Positions 16,589 through 24,859 of a stretch of DNA of 34,391 bases are shown here, piece after piece (the first letter of the stretch is position 1; the number at the start of each line of letters is the position of its first letter). The notes beneath the pieces were generated by a model. The model had not been told where the DNA came from and made no database searches. It saw nothing but the letters and a program-made list of their open reading frames with translations. A program made the translations under genes and the position numbers. The stretch lies in the NCBI RefSeq assembly GCF_000297435.1, contig NZ_CAIP01000144.1, forward strand, positions 1-34,391. Reading direction: 5' to 3'. Source of the stretch: Microcystis sp. T1-4. GTDB taxonomy: Bacteria > Cyanobacteriota > Cyanobacteriia > Cyanobacteriales > Microcystaceae.

Positions 16589-18536
16589 AATTTTGAGGAC
16601 TTGTATTACTTCTTAATTGCCTAATAAACTCTTGACGGGGATTCAGATTAGCACCGAATACAGTAACTATCTGGTAATTTCCTAAATCAGCAATCCACAC
16701 GGGAGAAGGTTTAGCTCCACCACTGACTTTACCACAGAGATTACCATCATATTCTCTTTGACCATTTTTACTGGTAATTTTCAAAGTATCACTGTGAAGA
16801 ATTGCTAAAGCATGGGGTTTACCTCCTTGTTCATTTCCTGCACAGACAAAAATTTGACAATTACTATCGGCCGCATCAATCCATTGATTTTGTGAAACTT
16901 GATCTACTGTTCTGAGATTATTAGTATTGATATTGGTTTCACTAATTTTATCCAAAATACCATAAAAATCTTGCAATCTTTGCTGAAATTGTTGTTTAAA
17001 TTCCTGCACATCATCGGGAATTGTCCAAAAATCTTCTTCACTGTCAATATACAATGTAGAGCCACGAAACCAGGGGGCGTATTCACGAGTTTCGCGAGAA
17101 TAATTAGGTCGTCTTGCACCTTGACCAATACCACCCATATCAGCTAAAAACCAAAGCAAATATTTAGCTAATTTTTTAACATCTTCTTGTTTATCTTTTG
17201 GGGTTTCAGAAGATAAAGATAAGACTAAAGTTCCCCGTTGTTCACCACAAGGATCATTTTTACCCTGAGCATTGGTTCGAGGTTCTTTTTGGGTAACTTT
17301 ACCCTCAAGAATATTCACTTGTAGATAACCGTATTTTTTAGGATTAATACCTCCAAATAATTCAGCTTCAATCTTTTGAACTTCGTTAATAGGTAAAACT
17401 CCAGATGCCAAAACACGAAACCAGTATCGCAGCATCGATTTAAAGGCTGTCGGACGAACTTCTGCAACGGGTGCGCTCCGCATTTGCCATTCATTGCGTC
17501 GGTGATTCCATTGCCATTGGGTGAATCGTTGATAACCATGAATTAATTGACCTTCTAGCTCGAAATTTAATCGATAAAAACTCGAATCGTTGTCATTTTT
17601 ATTATTATCAGGATGAATATTATCATCAATTGGCTTTAATTCACCGTAACCACTATTTACCTGTGAACCTATACCAAGCTGTAGCCCTTTATTAAGCCAT
17701 TGTCTTACCTGTTCAAGTATCTTTTTATCCTCACAGTTACTAGCTAGACGTAAACCAATTAAAAAAATTGGTTCTTTGAGAGAGAAAAAAGCATTAGGGT
17801 TAGGAGAATATTGCGTATAATCATCTTTCCATGACCAAATATTATTAGCCATGTCAATTTCTAACCCCCCGTTTTTAGAAGGTAAAGGATAGGCATCGAA
17901 AAAGATAACTTTACCCGTTTTATTTTTTTCCTCTTTGGCGTTTATATCACCGAAATAGGCAGCGATTTCTTTTTCCGCGTCTTTCCATTCCAGATTATTT
18001 GCCGCCATGATTTCTCGGATGGCTTGGGTTCTGGCAACACCCCGCAATGTACTAGATGGAATATAGGGCATTCCGAGGGCATCAAAGGCAGGTAAAAGAA
18101 TACTTTCCGGTCCGCGATGACCACCGACACGAATACGCCAAGTGGATTTGACTGGAAAAGCGATTCCGTCTCTCGCTAACAGTTGGGTACGTTGATTGAG
18201 TTGCTCAAGACGCTGAGTGTAGTTAGCATTTTCTTGGGCTTTTTGCAGAATTTGGGTTTTAGTCGCATCTTTGTGTGGATAGTCGGCAGCGCGCATCCAA
18301 CGGAGATATTCGACAAAACTGGCTGATTGGTCGGGTTGAGGTTGGTTTTCGGGGTTTAACCACGGTGAGGGTTGAGGAGGATTGTTATTGCCGCCACCGC
18401 CGTTATTATTGCCGCCGCCACCCCTAGGAGGCTGTTGGGGGGGCTGGTGGTTATTTGTGGGTTTTATAGCTTGATTTTTTAGGGTGGGTTTTTGAGGGCG
18501 ATTAGGGGGTGGTAAGGGGCTATGGGACATAATCAT
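16566..18536 (-). CDS. Cmr6-Cmr1 fusion RAMP protein of type III-B effector
   Basis: 656 residues uniting two subunits that are normally separate. Residues 1-75 are low-complexity (Pro, Gln, Gly, Asn; GGGGNNNGGGGNNN). Residues about 110-310 are Cmr6-like: GGHRGPESILLPAFDALGMPYIPSSTLRGVAR, AYFGD, VIFFDAYPL, and the glycine loop GLQLGIGSQVNSGYGEL. Residues about 330-656 are Cmr1-like: GYQRF, AEVRPTAFKSMLRYWFRVL, EAELFGG and GGIGQGARRPNYS. In III-B complexes Cmr1 and Cmr6 cap the end of the backbone that holds the 3' part of the crRNA, so a fusion is structurally sensible. The start codon has weak ribosome-site evidence; a second ATG two codons on is equally possible. 57 bases after cmr5. The frame is intact. 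Confidence 0.85.
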   Translation of the reverse strand: MIMSHSPLPPPNRPQKPTLKNQAIKPTNNHQPPQQPPRGGGGNNNGGGGNNNPPQPSPWLNPENQPQPDQSASFVEYLRWMRAADYPHKDATKTQILQKAQENANYTQRLEQLNQRTQLLARDGIAFPVKSTWRIRVGGHRGPESILLPAFDALGMPYIPSSTLRGVARTQAIREIMAANNLEWKDAEKEIAAYFGDINAKEEKNKTGKVIFFDAYPLPSKNGGLEIDMANNIWSWKDDYTQYSPNPNAFFSLKEPIFLIGLRLASNCEDKKILEQVRQWLNKGLQLGIGSQVNSGYGELKPIDDNIHPDNNKNDNDSSFYRLNFELEGQLIHGYQRFTQWQWNHRRNEWQMRSAPVAEVRPTAFKSMLRYWFRVLASGVLPINEVQKIEAELFGGINPKKYGYLQVNILEGKVTQKEPRTNAQGKNDPCGEQRGTLVLSLSSETPKDKQEDVKKLAKYLLWFLADMGGIGQGARRPNYSRETREYAPWFRGSTLYIDSEEDFWTIPDDVQEFKQQFQQRLQDFYGILDKISETNINTNNLRTVDQVSQNQWIDAADSNCQIFVCAGNEQGGKPHALAILHSDTLKITSKNGQREYDGNLCGKVSGGAKPSPVWIADLGNYQIVTVFGANLNPRQEFIRQLRSNTSPQNFAQIFPL

Positions 18537-18593
18537 TATAATTTCCTTTCTGGTTGAATGAATGATAAAAACTGTGGTGACAATTTACCTGAG

Positions 18594-18983
18594 TTAGTCC
18601 CCACTTTCCACATCGGAATAGATGGCGTTAGCCCAGAAGCTAAATTCTTGGGCGATTTCCAAGCCTAAACCCGTTAGACCCAGATAATCATCGGTAGATA
18701 AATCTTTGAGAGTAGTTAATCCTTGAGAATTAGAAAGATTATTTATTTGAGATAACTCTTCTAGGCATTGAAAATACTTTTTAACGACCTCTTTTTTTCC
18801 TTCTTGATTGAGGGTAGTTTCCTCAGCTTTTAGGCGCATCATTCCCCAAGTCGAAAGATAGGTATAAAGTTCAAGAGCTTGTTTTTTTTGTTCTTTGCGG
18901 CGACTATCATCACCAGTATTTAAATATAATTCTTGTAAAGCATTGAACACGGGATTGCTAATCGTTCTAGGGTCGAATGTCAC
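18594..18983 (-). CDS. cmr5: Small helical subunit, Cmr5/Cas11-like
   Basis: A 129-residue helical protein between the Uma2 gene and the cmr6-cmr1 fusion. Segments such as NPVFNALQELYLNTGDDSRRKEQKKQALELYTYLSTWGMMRLKAEET and the C-terminal LGLEIAQEFSFWANAIYSD fit the small subunit that lines the target RNA groove, though identity is by position, size and helicity more than by a strong motif. I chose the GTG at 18981-18983, with GGAG 11 bases ahead, giving MTFDPRTISNPVF. The frame stays open to a TTG at 19025, but that would overlap the Uma2 gene by 22 bases. Confidence 0.7.
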   Translation of the reverse strand: MTFDPRTISNPVFNALQELYLNTGDDSRRKEQKKQALELYTYLSTWGMMRLKAEETTLNQEGKKEVVKKYFQCLEELSQINNLSNSQGLTTLKDLSTDDYLGLTGLGLEIAQEFSFWANAIYSDVESGD

Positions 18984-19003
18984 GGTTATTTTGGCTCCAA
19001 AAG

Positions 19004-19567
19004 TTAAAAAATATTCCCTGACCAAAGGTCATCAAGAGAAATGAAAATATCGGGAAATGCGGCGGCAGATAAAGTTCCTGTAGTAAATTTTTCTTGATAT
19101 TGATAATCAGAATTTATCGGTTGACGGAAAACATAAATCTCTCGATTTTTGATGGCAACTACCCAATATTCTGCAATACCAGCTTGGGCATAGATGCGTT
19201 TTTTTTCTGTTAAGTCTTTACTGAGAGTTAAGTCAGAAATTTCGATTAACCAAAAAATTTCATCGGCATAGGGATGATGATCTCGATAGCGAGAACGAGG
19301 GGGAAAAACTACAGCAATATCCGGTTCAGGTTCCGAGTTTTCTAGGGTAATGGGTCCAACTTCTCTTACCCATGCTTTATCCTTGAGACGTTGACGGAGA
19401 AAGTGGGCTAATCCTTCTCCACTATCTTTGTGTAAAGGGCCTTCTGGACTCATTTCGAGAATATCTCCATTCAGTAATTCTACACGCCGATCGATTAAAA
19501 TTCCCGCCGCAATCATGCGATGATAATCGACCACTGACCATTTAGCTAGGGCAAGATTATCAGTCAT
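19004..19567 (-). CDS. Uma2-family nuclease-like protein inside the cmr operon
   Basis: 187 residues of the Uma2 / DUF820 family with a complete PD-(D/E)XK-type core: SEPEPDIAVVFPP, FWLIEISDLTLSKDLTEKKRIYAQAGIAEYWVV. The N terminus has the usual RVELLNGDILEMSPEGPLH segment. It begins 9 bases after the cmr4 stop and ends 20 bases before the cmr5 GTG, so it is co-transcribed with the effector subunits. Its sequence differs clearly from the two Uma2 genes at 9913-11066, so it is not a recent copy of them. Function unknown. It may be a passenger, or a nuclease used by the complex (target cleavage, crRNA trimming, collateral activity); none of these is shown by the sequence. Confidence 0.82.
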   Translation of the reverse strand: MTDNLALAKWSVVDYHRMIAAGILIDRRVELLNGDILEMSPEGPLHKDSGEGLAHFLRQRLKDKAWVREVGPITLENSEPEPDIAVVFPPRSRYRDHHPYADEIFWLIEISDLTLSKDLTEKKRIYAQAGIAEYWVVAIKNREIYVFRQPINSDYQYQEKFTTGTLSAAAFPDIFISLDDLWSGNIF

Positions 19568-19576
19568 AAATTACCT

Positions 19577-20356
19577 CTACAATTGTTGCACAAAACCGCG
19601 TCCTAAACTTTCCTGCCCACCGATTTGAATAATGTCATTATTTGCTAATAACCGTTTAAAATCAGCTTGTGATTTTTGTTTGGTTTGATTAGCTTGAGAG
19701 GTGACACCCCAAGGAAAATACATTAAGGTGTCGGGGGGAATAGCTTCTTCATAACGAAGTCCACCATCGACGGATTTATGCTCATCTAATTTAATTTTAA
19801 CTTGTCGCCATAAACTCATTTGAATGAGAGTCGTGCAATGCTGATCCGGTAATACTAAGACTTGATTAATGCCACTGCTGACAGAGTTTTGGGGAATAAA
19901 ACTTGACCAAGTTGACCAGTCTTTTAGATCATTATCCTTGAGAATGGCATCCTTGAGATAGACGTTCCTGTTAGCTCTTTTAAAACTACAGCTATATTCG
20001 GGGGGAATTGTCAGACGAGGATTAGTTAATCTTGTCCAACGACGGAGAAGTAAAGGCGAAGTGATCCAGACGACACCGTGACTTAGAGAAGAGATGGGCA
20101 ACCAGAGAATCGAGCCATCTCCTATCCAGATGTCTCCCTGTTCCAAGTTTTCTGCACCTTTATCGATTTCATTACCGAATAACTTAAATTTTAGGGTTTC
20201 TTCGGTAGCTAAAGAACGGATTTTCCCGCGAATTGTACTGGAGGGAATATAGGGTAAAGTGGTATGGGATTCACGAGCAATACCCACTAGATTGCCTTCT
20301 TGAGTCATGCCTCCGGTGTGTAGGGGAGAAAGTAGATAAAAGTGAATTAAGTTCAT
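19577..20356 (-). CDS. cmr4: Type III-B backbone RAMP protein Cmr4
   Basis: Cas7-type backbone subunit that binds the crRNA and, in most III-B systems, cuts target RNA every six bases. The 259 residues show the family start LLSPLHTGGMTQEGNLVGIARESHTTLPYIPSSTIRGKIR, the acidic LFG segment, and a C-terminal glycine loop GGQESLGRGFV. Aligned by eye with other Cmr4 N termini (DLPIQRE-type), the catalytic aspartate position is occupied by Leu23, with Asn22 next to it, so target slicing may be lost or moved. Six bases after cmr3. Confidence 0.85.
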   Translation of the reverse strand: MNLIHFYLLSPLHTGGMTQEGNLVGIARESHTTLPYIPSSTIRGKIRSLATEETLKFKLFGNEIDKGAENLEQGDIWIGDGSILWLPISSLSHGVVWITSPLLLRRWTRLTNPRLTIPPEYSCSFKRANRNVYLKDAILKDNDLKDWSTWSSFIPQNSVSSGINQVLVLPDQHCTTLIQMSLWRQVKIKLDEHKSVDGGLRYEEAIPPDTLMYFPWGVTSQANQTKQKSQADFKRLLANNDIIQIGGQESLGRGFVQQL

Positions 20357-20362
20357 GATTAA

Positions 20363-21487
20363 TCATTCTCCTTTATAGTTGATCCAAAGTAATTCCGAGT
20401 AGCCTAATTTGCGCCAGCGTTGGTGATATTCGGGGCTATCGGGCCGATCTTGAAATAGGCGATCGGGTTGATTTAAATAGTATTGACTACCCGGGGGGGC
20501 GGCGAAGACTTGGGGGGCGGGAATGCTAATATTTTCTTTTGATTGAATGCGGCAACTGATCGGAATAGCTCGATCGGTTGCGACACTGACTAGATTGCCC
20601 GGTTTCTGATTACTATTAACAGTATGGGCGAGTTTCCATTCCCAGGGCCAAGAGTGACAAATGGCTTGATTATTATCGTGACGGCGTTCAAAAATACCAG
20701 GGGTAACGAGATAGGCGATCGCTTTATTTATTTGTTTAAAGTTCTCCTCGGATTTTTGTTTTAATTTTTGCCATTGTTGACCTAAATTATCGCATTTTTC
20801 CAGTATAACTCGGTGTCCTTCTCCTCCTAACCGCAAAGTTGTGGGAGTGGGAATATTAACATCAATTCCGATCGCTATACTCCAACCGGGTAGCATTCGG
20901 ATCGCTTTTTCCACAAAGTATCCATCGGCATCTTTTACCTGTTTACTTCCCGGTTTCATGGCATTATGGGAACGAATTTCTTCTTGCCAGGGTTTATCTT
21001 CTCCTTTGTGTTTTACTAACCATTGGCAAGGGTCGATCGCTCCTGTTTTTAAATAATCGAGAATAACTTCACAAGGTAGATACTGACGATATTTACTTTC
21101 GTTCTCTTCTTCCGCTTCATTTTCTCGATTTTGGCAATTTTTGTGAGGTTTAGCCTTAGCTAAGGGGGCAGGTTTCGATCGATCCCAAAATATATGGTTT
21201 TTTGAAATAGTTAAATTATCACTCCAAGAAATAGGAATTAATGGGTCAGAATTGGCGAATCCTAAAGGACGGGGTAGATATAAAGTATCTCCGGCAAAGG
21301 ATAGGAATGGACCGGTGATTTTAAAATAGCTATTTTTAGAGCGATCTAGTAAAGCACTTAAAGCACCGGCGATCGTGTGACCGTTGGGGGGAAATGTACT
21401 TCCGGTCCAGGTTCTTTCTCCGGGGCTAAAGGGTTTGGCATCGCGTAGGAGAAGAACATCTAGGGGAGTGATTGTGTACCAATACAT
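20363..21487 (-). CDS. cmr3: Type III-B effector subunit Cmr3
   Basis: 374-residue Cas5-type RAMP protein that holds the 5' tag of the crRNA and packs against Cas10. The N terminus is diagnostic: MYWYTITPLDVLLLRDAKPFSPGERTWTGSTFPPNGHTIAGALSALL (the R-D-x-x-P-F and FPP-x-x-T-x-x-G-A pattern of Cmr3). The middle carries LGGEGHRVILEKC. Its ATG shares one base with the cmr2 stop, so translation is coupled to cmr2. No frame damage is visible. Confidence 0.88.
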   Translation of the reverse strand: MYWYTITPLDVLLLRDAKPFSPGERTWTGSTFPPNGHTIAGALSALLDRSKNSYFKITGPFLSFAGDTLYLPRPLGFANSDPLIPISWSDNLTISKNHIFWDRSKPAPLAKAKPHKNCQNRENEAEEENESKYRQYLPCEVILDYLKTGAIDPCQWLVKHKGEDKPWQEEIRSHNAMKPGSKQVKDADGYFVEKAIRMLPGWSIAIGIDVNIPTPTTLRLGGEGHRVILEKCDNLGQQWQKLKQKSEENFKQINKAIAYLVTPGIFERRHDNNQAICHSWPWEWKLAHTVNSNQKPGNLVSVATDRAIPISCRIQSKENISIPAPQVFAAPPGSQYYLNQPDRLFQDRPDSPEYHQRWRKLGYSELLWINYKGE

Positions 21488-24400
21488 TAAATGGAACCTC
21501 CGATCTTAATCTCTCTTTTTCGAGTCATAAAAGCCGCTAATTTCATCCAGCTACGCACGGCTTCATTAAGATCATTAGGATCATTTTCCGTGGTTAACCA
21601 AAGATGTTTGAGAAAGTTGCTTAGGTCTTTTTGAAAAGCTTCTCTGTTGTCTGTTGTTAGATTTTCCCGACGGCTAGAGAACGCCTTGACCCAAACCTCG
21701 ATCGCTTCTATCATTGGTACAGGATGCTGTTGCCAAAGGCCGGCCACTGCCTCGAATAAACTGGCATCGGAATTACTGGCCAAAAGTTTTTGCCAGAGAG
21801 GGAAAACATCAAACTTAGCCGTAGATTTTAGGACTTTACCGTTACCGTAGAGAACGCGCACTTGTACGGCATCTTTTTTGACTTTTTTGCCGTCAAAGCC
21901 TTTATAGGCGTGTTCCTTGGCTTTTTTCTCAGCTTCCCAGAGATTTTCTAGGGCGATAGCGAGGGGGACAGAATGATGAGCGATGACAATACCGAAACTG
22001 ATAGTCGCCCGCTTTCCCATAGTAAATAGGGGACGTTTGGCGAGATTTTCGGGAGGTTTTTCGCCTTGCCATTGCCAATAGTCACCAGCGTTATTAAATT
22101 CGCCATGGGGGTCTTTTTCTCCCTTAAAACATTGGCGGATATCCCATAACCATTTATCCCATTCCCAGAGATTAGTATAGGCGAGAACATCATCACCGCC
22201 ACCATAGATTAAGCGTCCTGCATAGCGTTGTTCGGTGAGGTAGGGAACGAGTTGATTAGAGAAGTCTAAAAGGGCGCGACTGAGGGCGCTATGGGTAGAT
22301 GGCCCCATGGGTTTATTGAGGGTGACAAAATCGCCAAAAGCTTTTTGTACTTCTTTTTCTAGGGTATCGGTTTCGGTCGGGGGATGATCGGCGTATTGAT
22401 GAAGTGACTTAGCGATATATTCTCGATAGGGTTTCATTTCTTGGCCTTTTAACCATTCCCCCATTCCGTCACCATCTCCTGCGGCGATAACATACCAATC
22501 AGCCGGGTTATTGTTGGGATAGTTTTGGTCAATTAATTGGCTTAATTGATGGCGATAATTAGCCACTTCTTCATCGGCAATCTCTAGTTCTTCTACTAAC
22601 CATCCCGCATTAAGAAATCGAGGGTGATAACGTTTATATTCCGGTTCGATGTGATCGTCAATGTAGGGGATTCCCCAGGGTTGGGTAAGTGCTGAGGGAA
22701 TATTTTTACCGTCTTTTCTTAGCCTACGGGAGATGGTGCCACAAACTCGATGGAAATGGTCGATATCACCACCTATTTTGAGATAACCGGCGACTCCCAC
22801 GGTTAAATCGGGATAAGCGGCATCTAGACGCTCTTGGTCGCTATTTTTTAAGAGTTTTGGCAGGATTAGGTGTAATCCGCGTTTAACGGTTTCGGTGGCG
22901 TTGAGTTGTTCGATCCCATCGAATAATCCGGCATTTCGTTTCCAGTATTCTTTGCTTGCTTTTTCGCTAATCCAATCGTTGTCACCATCGGGATGGACGA
23001 CGGGTCCGAGTCCAGAAATGGTGGAACGGGGACCGAAAGCGGTGGGAATCTGCCAATCGCGGGCATTTTTGACGGCAGCAAGGGCAGAAAGGTTTTGCTC
23101 GACAGCACTACTCCACCAAGAACCAACATTTGAACTAAAAGGAGGTCTTTTCCACTTCTGATGAGCTAATTCTCCGGCTTTTTGCAGAAATTCCTGCTCT
23201 TTTTCTAAAAATAGAGCTTTTTGATCGTAGAGATTATAAAGTTCGTTTTGTTTATCTGGCCAGCTTTGCGCTTTTTCTGGGGCTTCGGCTTGATTTTCGT
23301 CGATATTTTCGGTTTCTTTGTAAATTTCGCCACTGATGAGGGGTTGGTCTTCTCTACCGATGGGAACCCCCACATAATAGGTTTGCCATTGGGCATTTAA
23401 CCAACTGTCCCAGGTACGACTATTTTCTTTTAATTTGGGCATCCAGTGACGTTTTGCCAATTTCTCGAAAACTTGCCGACTAATTTCTTTCCATTGTTTT
23501 AATAGGCTAGATTTGGCGGTTTGCATAGCCGCCGCGACTTTATCTTTGGGCAAGAGGAGGATAATAATGTTGGGAAATCCGGCGGTTAGTAATTGTCGAT
23601 CGCCCGGTGGGTCGATCCAGGAGCTAAAATCGGCGTATTTTTCTAATAACCATTGATCGATTAAGGGTTGTGCGTAGAGAGAGGGATAGATCAAACTATC
23701 GGGGCCGTATTGTTGGGCGAGTTGCCAGCAGACTTGAGCAGATAAATAGTGCAGAATCCAAGAACCTGCCCAAAAATCGCCCATTTTGCGGCTGGCTTTG
23801 ATTAGTTCTTGGACTGGGGAAAAGGTAAAACTAACGAGATAAGGGTGGGATAATTGTTTTCCCGTCGGCCAATTATTGACCACATCCTCGGAGGTGAGAT
23901 CATATCCCGCTAGAGTCCCGGCAATGGCCGCCGTTAAACTAGCATGACTCCAGATCGATCCGTCCGGTATTCTGGTTTCGGCGGGCATTAGGAGCAGATT
24001 TTCGTCATCGAGTAATTTCGCCGCTGCTTGGGGAAGACAGCGCCATAACCACCAAAATAGTTCTTTAGCTTCGTTTTCTAAGATTCCTGTGCGTAATCTG
24101 GCGGGAATTTGGTTAAATAGTCGTTTTTCCTGTTCTTTTAAGTAATCTGTGCGGTTAGAAGCAATTTGTTGGTGATTTGCGTCGGCTAATTTGAGATTTA
24201 AGGGTTCTCCGGAGAGGAGGTGACGCAATTCTAGACCTGTTTGTTGATCGTAGTTAACGAATTGGGTTAAACTACCGATCGCCGATCGATCGCTGGCTGA
24301 GGTGATATAGTCAGCTAGTTTGATTTGTTTGAGAATTTTTTTAGTCGATTCTTCGGGATTATGTTTTCCCCACAACTTCATTACTTCTAAATCTCTCCAG

Positions 24401-24498
24401 AAGCTGTTATCACCGCGTCCTGAGTTGCTATGTAGGGCCTTGAAGACGGGATCGTGTAGTAATCCCCAGATTTTCGCTTGCCAGTATCCTAGAGCCAT
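21487..24498 (-). CDS. cmr2: Cas10/Cmr2, type III-B large subunit with GGDD cyclase motif
   Basis: 1003-residue signature protein of the locus. The N terminus carries an HD-type nuclease region: WGLLHDPVFKALHS with His15-Asp16, and ADYITSASDRSA. The second half carries the Palm cyclase with YGGGDDVLAYT, GGDD at residues 767-770 (codons near 22189-22203), the site that makes cyclic oligoadenylates when target RNA is bound. Both active sites look intact. Known family role: recognises target RNA with the Cmr complex, cuts single-stranded DNA through HD and signals through Palm. First gene of the operon, with AAGGAG and GAGG upstream of the ATG. The signalling half is intact although the adjacent CARF-HEPN receptor is broken. 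Confidence 0.93.
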   Translation of the reverse strand: MALGYWQAKIWGLLHDPVFKALHSNSGRGDNSFWRDLEVMKLWGKHNPEESTKKILKQIKLADYITSASDRSAIGSLTQFVNYDQQTGLELRHLLSGEPLNLKLADANHQQIASNRTDYLKEQEKRLFNQIPARLRTGILENEAKELFWWLWRCLPQAAAKLLDDENLLLMPAETRIPDGSIWSHASLTAAIAGTLAGYDLTSEDVVNNWPTGKQLSHPYLVSFTFSPVQELIKASRKMGDFWAGSWILHYLSAQVCWQLAQQYGPDSLIYPSLYAQPLIDQWLLEKYADFSSWIDPPGDRQLLTAGFPNIIILLLPKDKVAAAMQTAKSSLLKQWKEISRQVFEKLAKRHWMPKLKENSRTWDSWLNAQWQTYYVGVPIGREDQPLISGEIYKETENIDENQAEAPEKAQSWPDKQNELYNLYDQKALFLEKEQEFLQKAGELAHQKWKRPPFSSNVGSWWSSAVEQNLSALAAVKNARDWQIPTAFGPRSTISGLGPVVHPDGDNDWISEKASKEYWKRNAGLFDGIEQLNATETVKRGLHLILPKLLKNSDQERLDAAYPDLTVGVAGYLKIGGDIDHFHRVCGTISRRLRKDGKNIPSALTQPWGIPYIDDHIEPEYKRYHPRFLNAGWLVEELEIADEEVANYRHQLSQLIDQNYPNNNPADWYVIAAGDGDGMGEWLKGQEMKPYREYIAKSLHQYADHPPTETDTLEKEVQKAFGDFVTLNKPMGPSTHSALSRALLDFSNQLVPYLTEQRYAGRLIYGGGDDVLAYTNLWEWDKWLWDIRQCFKGEKDPHGEFNNAGDYWQWQGEKPPENLAKRPLFTMGKRATISFGIVIAHHSVPLAIALENLWEAEKKAKEHAYKGFDGKKVKKDAVQVRVLYGNGKVLKSTAKFDVFPLWQKLLASNSDASLFEAVAGLWQQHPVPMIEAIEVWVKAFSSRRENLTTDNREAFQKDLSNFLKHLWLTTENDPNDLNEAVRSWMKLAAFMTRKREIKIGGSI

Positions 24499-24808
24499 AA
24501 ACGCCTCAACTCCTTGCTGACCGATGTTCCCACTATATTCAATATGCCCTAGGAACCGCTAGAGATAACACGATATTTTGAAGATTTTTTTTAAAAAGCT
24601 TCAAAAGCTGATCCTGTCTAAGTTTCTGGTGGTATAGATTTTTTTATATGATTATTATTAGCTTTGGATAGTGTTGGGAGCAGACAACCTCGGTTTCTGG
24701 TAAAATCCCTCGATCTACCACAGTCTGGAGATTTTGGCGGTTTATATGGCTGATTTACCGAAAAATTGGGTTTAAAGCCTCGCCCTTTTAGGGCGACTTT
24801 ATAGGATG

Positions 24809-24821
24809 ATTGAATAGAAAC
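24809..24821 (+). repeat. Ghost 3' end of a CRISPR repeat
   Basis: ATTGAATAGAAAC differs by one base from the last 13 bases of the array repeat (ATTGAATGGAAAC). It ends 38 bases before the first recognisable repeat, the same as a normal spacer length here. The 5' part of the repeat is not recognisable. A decayed repeat is the simplest reading. Confidence 0.45.
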
Positions 24822-24851
24822 TTGACAAGATATTTATAGTAATGTTACATT
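24822..24851 (+). promoter_or_regulatory. Candidate promoter of the CRISPR array
   Basis: A perfect -35 hexamer TTGACA at 24822-24827 is followed 18 bases later by TACATT at 24846-24851 (or 17 bases later by TTACAT), a usable -10. Transcription would start at about 24858-24860, just at the first repeat, on the strand that gives repeats ending in GGAAAC. Confidence 0.55.
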
Positions 24852-24859
24852 AACCCCAT

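Larger units (their letters stand above)
24499..24859. promoter_or_regulatory. Divergent control region between cmr2 and the CRISPR array (leader)
   Basis: 361 bases without a gene, separating minus-strand cmr2 from the plus-strand array. It is AT-rich, contains a hairpin CGCCCTTTTAGGGCG (24781-24795), an arm pair TTGAAG/CTTCAA around 24577-24604, and at its right end the array promoter. No second promoter for cmr2 stands out clearly. Confidence 0.6.

Noticed and set aside
24320..24520. Plus-strand frame opposite the cmr2 start
   Set aside because: Shadow of the Cas10 N-terminal coding sequence.
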